From Trichinella spiralis (lineage: Eukaryota > Nematoda > Enoplea > Trichinellida > Trichinellidae): a stretch of 64,000 nucleotides of DNA. A program made the translations under genes and the position numbers. The DNA lies in assembly GCA_000181795.3 (NCBI GenBank), contig CM012954.1, positions 8,772,620-8,836,619 of the forward strand. The letters run 5' to 3'. Below the pieces are notes generated by a model. That model was not told the DNA's origin. It was given only the letters and a program-made list of their open reading frames with translations, and made no database searches. Shown here one piece after another: positions 51,540 through 64,000 of this stretch. Numbering within the stretch: the stretch's first letter is position 1; each line of letters opens with the position of its first letter.

Positions 51540-54500
51540 CCCAACTGACCCGCCCGCCTAGAATTTGTTTTGATTTTTAATAATTTTACAATTAAGCTAT
51601 TTAATTTAATTTTATTCTATCTATTACATGAATTTAATTCATCACTCAAATTTGTCCGCATTTCTATTCGAAATGCGTAAAATTCATTTTTTGTTACTTA
51701 GTAATTAACGCAGCAATGATAATAATTTAAAAAAAATTATTTTTTTTTCTAAAAATTAAGCTATTGTTTTAAATTTAACTTATCTATAACTCATTATTTG
51801 TGAATTTTTTAAATTGACTCATTATCTGTTATTATTTTTCAATTTATGTAGCTCATTGTTGAATTTTTAGTTTTATTTTCTGATTTTATCATTGATTTAA
51901 TTTAGTGGTTTTATTTTTAAATAGATGTGTTGTGTGAAGTTCAGTGCAGCAGCAGCTTATTCTCAAATTTAGCTTCATTTAATTTAGCTTCATGTTAATT
52001 GAATTCTGCTTTCAGTTTTCTTTTTTCCTCTGTATACATCATTCAATTTGATATTCTTTCATTTTAATTTCTGCTTTTTTCAAAAAAAAGAATACTTCGT
52101 GAATATCATTTTTTTAAAAAAGAGAAAAAAAAGGAGAATTTACTGTAGAGTAGATAGATATATGACGATGTATGCATAGGGAAAGAGAGAAAAAAAAGAA
52201 ACAGTTTCAGCATGATCAGCCTGCTCGTTCCAGTCACAGGCTTAATGATGCTGTATTTAAAGTAAAGTTAAAATGAAAAAATTAAATTAAAAAAGTTTTC
52301 AAAAGCTACGATAATAGAAAAGTTTGAGGAAGTGCAACAGAAGTGTTTCATTTATTTCACAATTGCCGTTTAACTGTGAATTGTGCAACCAAGCGTATTA
52401 TAATTCAAGAAACGGCAAAGCAAACCCACGTTTCCCATGCTCATACTTTTGCTGGAAAACATCAACAAATGTGATGAATAGACTAGTCTGTGTATCTCAT
52501 GTATTTTGGTTTTTTGAAAAACAGAAATTTTTGAAAATCATCGAAATTTTTTCTCTATTTTTTGATAAGTTTCTATATATGTATATTTTTTTTCCGTGAG
52601 CAATGTTTATGTGAGAAATTTTACACGTCTTTTTTTATATTATAAGTGTGAGAGCATGGTGAATTAATATAACCAACAACATTGTATTGAAAAGTACATA
52701 TTAATTTCTCGCTTTCTACCTCCTCACGCCTATATTTCTCTTCCCGCCCCACCCCCTATCCCTCTCCCTCTCTCTGCGATTTTGTTTGTAATTTTTTTTT
52801 GAATATCTTAATTCAGTATTACATAGTTTCTGTTAATTTATAAATAAATTTTCAATTTAAATTTATTTATTTATTGTGAAAGTTTATTATGCATTAATTA
52901 TGCAAGGCCAGACCATTCCAATGGGAATATTCTTATTTCACTTTTGTCAGTAATATTGTAAAATTTATACTGCGGCATAAAAATATAGAAAAGCAAAGTT
53001 ATTTCTTAAAGTTATACTTCAGTATGTACATGGGTATTTTGGAGCATGCTATCTGTGACCGCGCAAATGAAATATTGAAACTGACCAATGTCCTTATCCA
53101 GATATAACCTGTAAAACTTGCATTAAAGTACCAGTGATCCATTAGTCACTTTATTGACAATCATGCAGTCAGGGAAATCAAAGGCTATTTTTTCCTTCGT
53201 TGCTTTCTGGTAGATGGCCGTCATTAAGTGACGATTAGGGCGTGATCATGTTGTCGACATCATTTTCATGCCAGGACGGCCTTCGCGTTGCTTTTGTTTG
53301 CTGTCCAATTCACGGCTGCTTTCAGCTGAAAGGTATACTGTAACTATAGTGGTGTAGGCTGATTGTGCATTTAGGCTAGCCTGAGCGTGTCTGCAAATGC
53401 ATGTCCATTAGGCACGACGCTTTCAATAGGTTTAAGATTCCAAGAAATGGGCGCTGGTAGACATCTGCTGCTAGAACGACCTAATTTTCCCTCTTTCAAG
53501 GCAACTTAAACACACAATCCATACCACTACGTTCAATATGATTATGTTGTTTTGTATTGCTATTGAAAGTCTATTATAAGGCAATTGATATTTTGTACTC
53601 TACATCTCACTTTGTCCTTAATCTTGACTAGTCTACTTTCTTACCTGGTTTGATATGAATTGTTTTTCAATGTGAAATATCACTGTGAAATTTCAACATA
53701 GTAAAACAATATTCCACTTAAATTAATCATAATCAATAAAAAACATAAACGTTTACAATCAAATGTAATAGTGATGGTCTAATAATTGTAAAATAATAAA
53801 CTTCAAACAGCTAGGATTGCAAATTTATATTTCAGCTTTATAATTTTTATGGACTATTTAATTTCAAATATCGTTAAATGATCATTTGTTCATTTTCACT
53901 ACTTAGGCAGATTTTCAGGAGGAAAATGTTGTCATTGAACAACGGCAGTTTGTAGTTAAATTTTAATAAATATACTTTTATTGATAGTTTGTTTAGAAAT
54001 TGAACGAACATTTTTTACGTGAAAAATAAATTTAAATAAATGTAAACTTTAGCTAGGATGTAAAATCAAACGTGATTTTGAATGTTCATTATTGTCAGCC
54101 AGAACTGACTGACATGTGGTCACTTTGTTCGAAATAAAACTCTGCAGTTAAAATAAACTTAACAGCCAAGTTTTAACAAAATACAAATAATGGACTGTAG
54201 TGGGGCCAGCCGTCTTATTGATTGATAAAAAACAAGAAGTATTATTATTGGCTCTGTGAGCAATATTGATTTTAAAGTAGTAAATTCATCTTTGTAACGA
54301 GGAGGAAAATTTCATTTTGATTATAATCCTCCTTTTGCTATACAAGTCGCTTTGCAGTCAGTATCGAATTTTTATCCAATTAAACCCCACTACCTACCGT
54401 CTGCAAATATTGAAAGGAACTTTTAGTAACTTTCCATTGTATTCAACCGCGCACAAATGGACAAAGCGGATCAACAATATCTATTGTCAAGTTGAAGAAA

Positions 54501-57500
54501 AAACATACTGCTAGCAGTGAAGTAATGAACGTTGCTGATATTCGGAGAGATTACCTTTCGTGCTAATTTTTAAACATTGTTTAAAGTTTAAGAATTATAA
54601 AAACTGATCTTTTATGCAAACACAATAACGGGACACATTATTTATCAGTTAATGCACCAATTAGCTTGTTAAAATTTTCCAAGCATGTATGATCATTTTG
54701 TTCTACTCAAATGAGAATTTTTCAAAAATTATTTTACCATCAAAGATATCCTATTTTTGTTCTATATTGTGTCAAATGTAAAATAAAAAATAGAAATATA
54801 ATGGAACTTTTTGCCAGAGTAAAGTAGCGACCAGTAGTGAAATAAAACAAAATAAAATGTTTCTACAAATAAAGCAGTCTCGTCCCACAGGGTGAGAACC
54901 AACACAACTGCATCCTGTTGTCCCGGAAAGAAAGCGAAGCATGACTGTAAATATTTACAATGTGAGAGTGTACCCCCGCTGGTGACACGCGACAACTCTA
55001 GTCAAAAGAAATCTGGGAATTCATCCACTTCCGTTTAGTAAAACTTTTCACAACTGCCTCATTCACACTTTTACAGTATACTACGCTGTATTTTCTTATT
55101 TACAAAAAGAAATATAATGATAGCGTGAAAATTATTGTTGATTGATATCCATCAGATGATCCGATGAGTTAGAAGATGAATTTACCCAAGAGCTGCTTAA
55201 TAGTGTTCAGCAATTTTTTGGAATTAAAAGAAAATATTGTTTAAAATGATCCTTTTTTAATGCTTACTAAAATTGCAATTATAAAACACATTTATCATAC
55301 AATTCTAAACAGTATGTGAATCATTCATTAATCACTTAAAAAACAAATAATGTAAACATTCAGCATGATTGACTTTATTGTGAATAATTTTCATTATATT
55401 CATAATTTAAATAAAAAGGAAATGATATTTATTGTTGTAAGTGTCAAGTTAAGTGTAAATTTTACCGCTGTTAACGTGGAGTTTTATGTTTTATGCAAAG
55501 GAAATTTATGCAAGCAAAAAGTAATGAACTGGGTGGGCAGTGCATCATTTTTTACTTGGTCAACTTTGAGTTATTCAGTCTAGTTATTACAAGCAGTGCA
55601 ACCAAAGGCGTGCATAAAAATGCAGATGCAGTTCTGTTTTTTTTATTAAAATATGATTGACTATTCTATTATTCATTAGTTACTGTAATAATTAATTTGT
55701 CTTGCAATTTTGTTAACGTCTAAGTGAAATTATATGCCATCTCATGCCCGGCTCTTTTAGTAAATATCAACAGAAATGCGCGTAAATTTTGGTATATATT
55801 GGGAGCGAACTTGAAGAAATTACAATTGCTATTATATTTGCTACTTACATTCGATATAAAATGACGCCAATCATGATCAGATCAATTTGTCGCCATTGTG
55901 TGCCTTCTACACAAACGGCTGTCAACTCAGCCGTGACAGTTTGTCGCTTTAAATGTTTAAAAGCTATTATAATATTCCTATTTCAATGATAATTCTAGCG
56001 ATCAATTGTGACCTAGCATTTTACCAATTCAAGCAACCAAGCTGCATTTTACGGCCTCCATTTTTATCATTAATTTACAACTCTTATCAAGAAAGCATTT
56101 TATATTTTATTTTGAGCTTTCTGATAAATAAATATTAAAAAATCTTAGCTTTATCATTTCATTTATTCACAGAGCATTTACTGGACAGAGGATGTTTTGT
56201 CAGTTGATAAAATACATGCTGTTGTATGACGTCTTATGTAAATTTAAGACACATACTGATTGTGGGATATTTTATAATAAAATTAAAGCCATAAATAGAA
56301 TGAAAATCAAAGAAAGCTGTAAAAAATATTAAAGGACTATTGCAGTTGTGTAAGAATTTTTATATAAATGATCAAAAGTATTTATTTGTACAAAGTGAGC
56401 TGCGAATTACTTAAATAATTTTAGATTTTTCTTCATTCATTTCGAATTAAATTTACCACTTCAATCAACTCAGCTTCTAAATTTTTTTACTCCATATTGC
56501 TATTGAATTCAGTTGTAGTGCAGTTCATAATTTAGATTCTTTACTTTTGCTGAATTTACATTTATTGCTCAAAATTATTATTTCAGCAGCATAAGCAAAA
56601 GTAAATCAGAGAAACTTTTTAACAATTGCTCTATTTATTTTCAATTGCAATGTTCTCTGTTGGCCCAAGAACGAACAGTGCGATATATATATATATAAGG
56701 GTATCCAGCATGAATATGGTGCTTTTTTTCTTGTTTCTCATATAAATAGATCTTTGCAGAATCATGTTGCAGATCATGCAGTGAAACATGATTCAGCAGA
56801 GGTGCAGTGACACGCCAACAGCAATGGCGTATTTTCTGTTTTAATGTTTTCCTGGAATACCCCGCATTCTGATTTTTATTGCTGGTGTAAGCAGTTGCTC
56901 ATATTCAGCATTGAAATGCTTCAAATAAAAATATTATTCCCACATATAAAACAGATACCCCAGTTTAGCGATAGGTTTCCGGAAATTTGATACTGATTAT
57001 GTAAACAAATGAAGATAACATAAAGTGTTCTTATGAAGTTATGAAGCATCTTAATCCATCATCAAAGATTTCTGTGATCAGTGATCAGCGTTTCAGTATT
57101 CGCTTCTGCTAAACCTTTAGATTCTCTAGGCAAATATAATTGACCTCATTATTTTTATGCCGTCTCATTCTGCATAGTTCACAAAAATTCGCTGAAGAAT
57201 AATGCTTTCTTCAACGCATACGGTTGAATTGAACATTTTGGATAGATTCTTATCTTAGCAGTGCCCTCACTTCAGTTTATAGAATGCTTAAGTAAATACG
57301 GAAAATATAGTTTGCATGCTTTGATGGAATATTGTATTAAAGACATACTGTATTAGATTAAAATGCACATCCATATAAGCTAAAAAGTGAAAATATGCTC
57401 AGCAAGTGCACATTTAATTAGCAATGCGTTTTTTGTTTAAGTTAATTTGTTATTATTTATTATTTTAGTTTCTTAGTCATGTATCATATATTTTGAATTT

Positions 57501-58693
57501 CTTATTAAAGAATTGAAAATAGAACAAACCGCAAAATTGGCCTACTGCTAATTATTGATGAGAGTGTTCGTTGTAAATGAATCTTACCATAGAATAAGAA
57601 ACTTGAAAAACAGAAAACGTTTCATTCTGTTCAATTCAATTATATAGTAGATTTGTTAGTGAGATTTACCGCTGTAAAATGGACAGTTTGAAAATCAGTA
57701 CACCACTTTAACAGTTCGCAAAGTTATCAGCGCATCATTCGCAACTTAGCACTGTAAAATATAACTTTCTACTTAAAAGTTTTATGAAATTAGTTGTAAA
57801 TTGTGTAAAGTGAAATATAAAAGCGACCAGTTGTGTGAGGTGCTGTTCAGATGCATTTATGGATGTGCGTTGAGCTTGTCAATAAACAGAGTTCACTTGA
57901 TTAGGGTCACTATACATGGCGGAACCGATTTTGCTCAACAAGCAGTGCACAGTTGCTGAACGGAAAATTTAATATCCACGCATCATTGACTCGCTTAATT
58001 CACGCTGATTTGATTGATCAAATTTGTTCCTATTGGAAAATATCCTATTATCGTAATGAAATTTTCTTCAACAAAGCGCATATTGCAGCAATAGCAAGCT
58101 GTTGAGTGCCACACGTCTAGCTAAGTAAATTAGTCAAATATGTGAACATCAGAGGACACTGCATGAATTCAGATAATGAAATATTTTCAACTTTTCATAG
58201 AAAAGCTACAATAAATAATACGGAAAATTTCGATATCATTGTCAAATATCAAAAAAAATGAGAACATTTAGACAATACTGCCCAGGTTGGATTAGGTTTA
58301 AATGCAGCTACAAAAATTAATTTTGATTTATTAAATTAATTAATAAACTACACGAATATATATATATATATATTTAAAAAAGGGAACACTGTGACATTCT
58401 CCAAATCAGGTTAAAGCAACTCACAAACAATGCAAATCTAAAAAATATTAACAAAGACCGACGCAAATTAGATCAAAGACATTAGTTAGTCAGTCGAAGA
58501 TGCTAATTTAAGGTTTATTTATTTCACGAAAATATCAGGAAGTAATTAATTATATTGTTCATTTATAATTTTGCAATGAAAAAATTTCAGCATTTAATTT
58601 TCGAAATTATTGTTGTTTGTTACTTGCGCATCATTAAAAGCATACAGTTTTGATAAGCTTTCAAACTAGTCTTTTTAATACTAATAATACTAA

Positions 58694-58807
<114 letters not shown>

Positions 58808-59564
58808 CAATGGGAAAGTAACACTTTAAAATAATAAAGATATTTTTAAATTATTTAAAGCGTTTTATTCGATTATATTAAAAAGCTTCTTTTACGTCAT
58901 CTTTTCAAATTATGTTCAATTTTAAATAATGCAAACTGTTTCAACTAAGAGAAGGCACAATGAAAAGGAATTTATCTGAAATTAATGCATCATTGTATAG
59001 GATTTATTTGAATTTTTTAGAGCTGCGCTGTGACTTAAGAGTCGAACAGTAATAGATGGACATTTGGAAAACGGTCCAGAATAATAATTAAAGTCTTGGC
59101 TTGTTCCTAGTTGTTCATTAGACTTTCAAAAGGCATTACGCTGTTACCGAGTAAAAAGTTTGTCATTCTACCAAAGGTAATATGATGTGCTGTTTGCGTA
59201 ATTCACTTACTCGTTCTTATACAACATTTCGGAATGTTCTCTTCATGGTCAGTTAACTATTCAGTAGATCAATGTGATGATCACTAGACAAGCAACGCGT
59301 TAAATTCTACTCTTCAATATCATCGATCATTGAAGGTAAGTTCTTTTTTTAAAGCTGAGCTAACGTTCTGTGCAAGCATAGTATGTTTGCAGGATTTCGG
59401 CTGTCTTTATTAAACTAACATATATTTATTTCATTTCCATTAGCTAACCTTCAGATCAGCTCAGTCGATGCTTCGATGGGAAATTGCGTATCATAATGAT
59501 ATATATTATTTCATTTTGATTTCATTAATGATATAAATTTGGCAATATTAATTCAAATACGCTT

Positions 59565-60560
59565 CCATGCATCTTGAGATATGGTTTGTTGTGATTCAGA
59601 AAAATTTTCTGATCAATTGATATCATTTTTGGAAGAAATCAGAATTTTCGACTTTTCAAAAAAGCAAGGCTATAGCCTTTGCTGTTTGTGCGATTTTCGA
59701 AAGTAGGCTTTTTTCCAAAATTTCGTTTTTTTGTTATATATTGCTAAAGTTTGATAAATTATGAGGTTCTGGAAAGTTCCATGGCAAACTAACCCGAACT
59801 TGTTGAATTAACCCGTCTCTAAAGTTTGTATGCGCCCTATATTAACACACAGTAAAGACTTGCCCATCTGGAAACTACCAAGAAACGACCCCATGACGGG
59901 CTGAATTTTAGGAATTACAAAANNNNNNNNNNCAGGATAGACACTCAGGTATAATAAATGTTGACAGCTACAGATTTAGAAATCAATTCTACTGGTCGAA
60001 TAAATGAAATAAACTAATAGGAAACTAATAAATGGAAGATTTTATGGGCATTTCAAACCGTCCTTAAACAATTTCTATAAATTTATTCCAAATGGACGAA
60101 AAATGCAGAAAAATCGTCTTGCCCAAAACAAAGAAATATTGCACAAGACTTCGCCATTTCAACGAATATCTCACGATAATGCAAAGAACGTTTCCTATAT
60201 CAAAATTCAGCTATCCTGGTGCCGTTTCAAGGGAGTTCCAGATGGGCTGCTTTGCTGTGTATTAAGATAGGCGCATGCAGACTTTAGATGCCGTTTATTC
60301 AACAAGTACGGGTTAGTTTCCCATGCAACATTCTAGAACTTTCTAATTCATCAAACGTTAGCAATATATAACAAAAAAAGCGAAATTTTTGAAAACACCC
60401 TACTTTCGAAATTGCCAAAAACAGCAAAGGCTATACCCATGCTTTTGAAAAGTCAAAAATTTTTAATTGTTGCAAAAGTAATTTCAATTGATCAGAAAAA
60501 TTAAGGTAATCATTACAAACCTATTTGCACGTCGTACAAACGCGTATTTGCCGAGATATT
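59565..60560. repeat. Inner inverted repeat
   Basis: About 59565-59920 and 60190-60560 are reverse complements of each other with more divergence than the outer arms. Anchors are TTTCTGATCAATTGA, GCCTTTGCTGTTT, GTTATATATTGCTAA, AACTTGTTGAAT-type and GCCCATCTGGAA. Its centre, near 60060, is about 430 bp left of the outer repeat's centre, so the two pairs are nested but not concentric. Confidence 0.7.
59923..59932. other. Assembly gap (10 N)
   Basis: Ten N bases lie at the inner end of the left inner arm. The true length is unknown. Gaps of this kind are common where inverted repeats defeat assembly. Confidence 0.98.
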
Positions 60561-62469
60561 GCAAAAAAGTTGTACAATGATGCGATTTTAGTGGGGACGT
60601 CAGAGATGGAAACGAAACCTGCGCGCTTGATAATACATCCTATAGTTGCATTTCATTAGCATTTATATCAAAATTTGAACAAATACCCGCCAGCAAATGT
60701 TTCTGATTCTAATATCTTTTGTGCCTGAATTTCACTTTTGTATTACAGAAACTAATCATGCATCGATCTTTTTGAAATGCATTCAGAAATAGAGTATCTG
60801 CTTGTTACGCTTGTCGTAACTGCTGAGTCGTTCACAAAAGCAGTGAACAGTGAATAATTAATAATTTATAAATAACTTTTAAATACGTCTAAATAAGTTT
60901 AAACAGCAGATCATGATGTAGAAAATATGCGTGAACATTGCATGCCAAGTTGATTAATTATTTTGTTATTTTTTTATAAAACGAATTTTTTTATTTTGCC
61001 GAAAATTGAGTTGTCCCTGATATTACATTTTTCATACAGCATTAAATGGTTTATCATTAGTTGTATCCTCGTAGTGCAGACTGATTTGCATACAAACTTC
61101 ATAAAGTAAGAAATTATATATGTCGTACAATCATGCAAATAAATCAACCACGTTTTTGTCGTTACTATTTCTTTCTGAGGGCGCATTTGTTCAGATATTG
61201 TTCATATGGATGGCAAAGCATCTAGTTGAATTCAGATAATAGAGATGAAGATATTTGAAAGAGTTTGATACGCGTGTATGGCAGATAATTTTAATAAATA
61301 GAAATTTTCTCGCAAAAAATCTTTCTAATAACATTGCTGATGATCTATTTATGCATTACAAGAATTCTGCCAGTTTTGAAAACTCTTATTCAAGCAATTT
61401 CATTGAATAATAACTAATAACGGTTTACAAATACCATATATTCAAAATGATCAGTTTTGATAACAATGTTGAAACAATTTTGCTGTTTAAAATGCTTTTA
61501 CAAATCACAATACTGCTAAATTGGAGTTTTAGCGAATTTCTCAGCAATCAAAATGAAATATATATAATTATGATACGCAATTTCCCATCGTAGCATCGAC
61601 TGATCTGATCTGAAGGTTAGTTAAAGGAAATGAAATAAATATATGTTAGTTTAATACAGACAGCCGAAATCCTGCAAACATACTATGCTTGCACAGAACG
61701 TTAGCTCAGCTTTAAAAAAAGAACTTACCTTCAATGATCGATGATATTGAAATGTAGAATTTAACGCGTTGCTTGTCTAGTGATCATCACATTGATCTAC
61801 TGAATAGCTAACTGACCATGAAGAGAACATTCCGAAATGTTGTATAAGAACGAATAAGTGAATTACGCAAACAGCACATCATATTACCTTTGGTAGAATG
61901 ACCAACTGTTTACTCTGTAACAGCGTAATGCCTTTTGAAAGTCTAATGAACAACTAGGAACAAGCCAAGACTTTAATTATTATTCTGGACCGTTTTCCAA
62001 ATGTCCATCTATTACAGTTCGACTCTTAAGTCACAGTGCAGCTCTATAAAATTCAAATAAATCCTATACAATGATGCATTAATTTCAGATAAATTCCTTT
62101 TCATTGTGCCTTCTCTTCTTTAAAATGTTCGCATTATTTAAGATTGAACATAATTTGAAAAGATGACGTAAAATAAGTTTTTTAATATAATCGAATAAAA
62201 CGATTGAATTAATTTAACTATACCTTTATTATTTAAATTTGTTATTTTCCTACTTCATCATTATTATTAATAAAACTAGTTTGAAAGATTATCAAAACTT
62301 AATGCTTTTAATGACGCGCAAGTAACATTGGTATAAACTTAAAAGGTTTTTCGAAAATTGAATGATAAAATTTTCTTTAAAAAATGTTAAATAAGAAGTG
62401 TAATTAATCATTTTATTATATTTTCATGAGATAAATAAAAGTTGAATTCACATCTTCGACTGACTAATT

Positions 62470-63329
62470 TGTTTTTATCGAAACTCTATTTGTAGCTATG
62501 CGAATGTATTTCGTATTGAAACTCAAACATATTTGATGATCTTATTAGTGATATTTGTTTCAAACCATTCTTATCTTCATTTACAAACTTTTGCATAATG
62601 CTACAGCACATACTCGTCTTCAACGTATACCGTACTTTCAAAAAATATTTTACAAGAGCGAATATTTATCAAAATTTTTATGGACTTTACAAATGTTTAG
62701 AAAATGAAATTGCAAAACCCGGCTTCTATTCAAATGCAGGGCAATAAATGCATAAGCATGATATTTCAAGTAAATAATGCACATCTTAAAGGTTAAAATA
62801 CATGCACAAATTGCAGATGTTTCGTTTCACATCAATACATACTTAAATAGAATGCCTTCAAATAGAGAAAGATACAAAATAAACACAGCTATTTCCAATG
62901 CTAAGGATTTTCAAAACAAAACAGTTAAATTTTATCATGATGTAAATGATTATTCAACTGTTCACATTTTTTGAAGTCAGCTAAACCATCAAATGGACGT
63001 TAAAACAACAATCGCTGTTTACACTGCAAGTGTGTTCTCTACTAAATAAAACTGATTATGGAACATTATCCTTTGCGTAAAGTGTACATAAATTGAATGC
63101 AGAAAATAAAATAGATATTTGTAAATTAAAATTTTAAAATAAATAAATAAATATATTTACTGACTTTTTACAACTTTAAAATTTGTAAAAGTACTTCAAA
63201 GAATATATCAACCAAACAAATTTATTTCAACTCATAAATATCAATACATTCCCTACTACCACAAAGTTATTTATTCGTCAACCTAAAATGATAATAATAT
63301 AATTTCGAATATGCCTGAAAAATATCCCA
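62470..63329. other. AT-rich stretch before the RRM gene
   Basis: No coding exon is supported. It includes the 3' UTR of the RRM gene on the minus strand, with AATAAA at 63275-63270, 55 nt past the stop. Confidence 0.55.
63270..63275 (-). terminator. Poly(A) signal of the RRM gene
   Basis: AATAAA on the minus strand, 55 nt after the TGA at 63332-63330. Confidence 0.5.
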
Positions 63330-64000
63330 TCATACTTTCAATTCTTCATCGTCGCCTTCGAATATTTTTAAACTCAAATCTTCAAGACTTCCATCATCGT
63401 CATCATCATCTTCTTCATATTTGCGCTTACGCCCAACTGCATTTGCGTTATGTTGAGATAATTTTTTCGTATCCACTTTGTTTCCAGTAACGTTGTTGTT
63501 GTTGTTGTTGCTGTTGTTGATATTCTTCTTATTCTTCTTCTTCTTCTTTATCACTTTTTTCGCTCTGTTATACCTCGTCTTAGGTCTCACTTCTGAGCAA
63601 TATACAAACAAATTAATCGTATTTCAGATAAAAGCGTTTATCCATCATATAAACTGTTAAATCTGTTTTACATACTGTGATAAGAATTTCGAAACGAAAA
63701 GCAAACACTACCTACCTTTCGGTCTAGTGTAAAACACATATATTGGACGACCCAATTTTACATTATCTGCGCTGTTAAATGCTTCTCGCGCCGCTTCTGC
63801 AGTTGGAAACTTCACAAATGCATACCTAAAAGCGTTCCATAAGCATGACAATTATTTTTGCACAAACATAAGCAACATTTACATGTCATGCATTTGAATG
63901 CTCCCCGCTGATGGAAACGCCTGCAACACTTCCTCCTTTGAACAAACATCGCCAACATAAAGTTCTGTTGGATTTATCAAATTGGAAATTTCTGATGCTT
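63330..64000 (-). CDS. RRM RNA-binding protein, 3' part (runs off the window)
   Basis: Three exons on the minus strand, 64000-63883 (partial), 63825-63716 and 63592-63330, join in phase. The RRM is split by the first intron. RNP2 is LYVGDV in the first exon and RNP1 is YAFVKF at the start of the second, followed by AEAAREAFN and GRPIYVFYTRPK. After the RRM come a lysine-rich stretch encoded by AAG repeats, an asparagine run encoded by AAC repeats, a bipartite-like basic patch (GRKRKYE) and a strongly acidic stretch of six Asp, ending DDEELKV. The tail suggests a nuclear or nucleolar protein. Family assignment beyond RRM is not possible because the N-terminal part lies beyond 64000. Confidence 0.8.

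Larger units (their letters stand above)
46091..58483. other. Right gene desert of the Sox locus, proximal part
   Basis: No coding exon is supported in these 12.4 kb. AT-rich DNA alternates with GC-richer, ORF-poor islands at about 47500-47920, 49340-49800, 50550-51560, 53040-53500 and 54860-55080. Sox-type ACAATG cores occur in several islands (47603-47608, 49417-49422, 49549-49554). Simple repeats include ATC (51462-51486), TGTTC (51522-51539) and AT near 58360. Confidence 0.5.

Overview
The window is eukaryotic: AT-rich DNA with small spliced genes, introns often of only 50-100 bases bounded by GT and T-rich AG acceptors, and long non-coding tracts full of microsatellites. The protein set (EMC6, LSG1, IMP3, folylpolyglutamate synthase, an intronless SoxB gene, secreted PAN-domain proteins) is animal, and the intron style and PAN genes fit a nematode, perhaps a Trichinella/Trichuris-like lineage. 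The phylum is an inference from style and family content; no lineage-specific marker was seen. Exon chains below were built by hand by matching splice sites, reading phase and family motifs.

Layout. 1-2282: AT-rich, no gene seen. 2283-6486 (-): an eight-exon secreted protein with three PAN/apple-like domains and a thrombospondin type 1-like repeat. 6487-10339: AT-rich non-coding with microsatellites. 10340-17327: a compact housekeeping block of LSG1 (+, 60S export GTPase), FPGS (-, 15 exons, folate polyglutamylation), IMP3 (+, U3 snoRNP) and EMC6 (+, ER membrane insertase subunit). LSG1 and FPGS converge, FPGS and IMP3 diverge from a 617-bp shared promoter region, and IMP3 and EMC6 are in tandem. 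17430-18743 (-): a second secreted PAN protein converging on EMC6. 19671-21013 (+): a four-helix membrane protein, MARVEL-like in layout, with a long acidic then lysine-rich tail. 22666-22954: a TATA box and an isolated signal-peptide exon whose later exons I could not find.

From about 23 kb to 63.3 kb only one protein gene is convincing, an intronless SoxB-type HMG-box factor at 43393-44655. It sits in about 20 kb of apparent gene desert on the left and 18.7 kb on the right. The deserts are mostly AT-rich with microsatellites but hold several GC-richer islands without long ORFs, the pattern expected of distal enhancers of a developmental regulator. The promoter has three inverted CCAAT boxes and a GC box. 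The right desert holds a large imperfect inverted repeat (58.5-62.5 kb) with a second, off-centre inverted repeat inside it and a 10-N assembly gap. The right edge carries the 3' part of an RRM protein gene (-).

No rRNA, convincing tRNA, CRISPR array, or transposase or reverse-transcriptase coding was seen.
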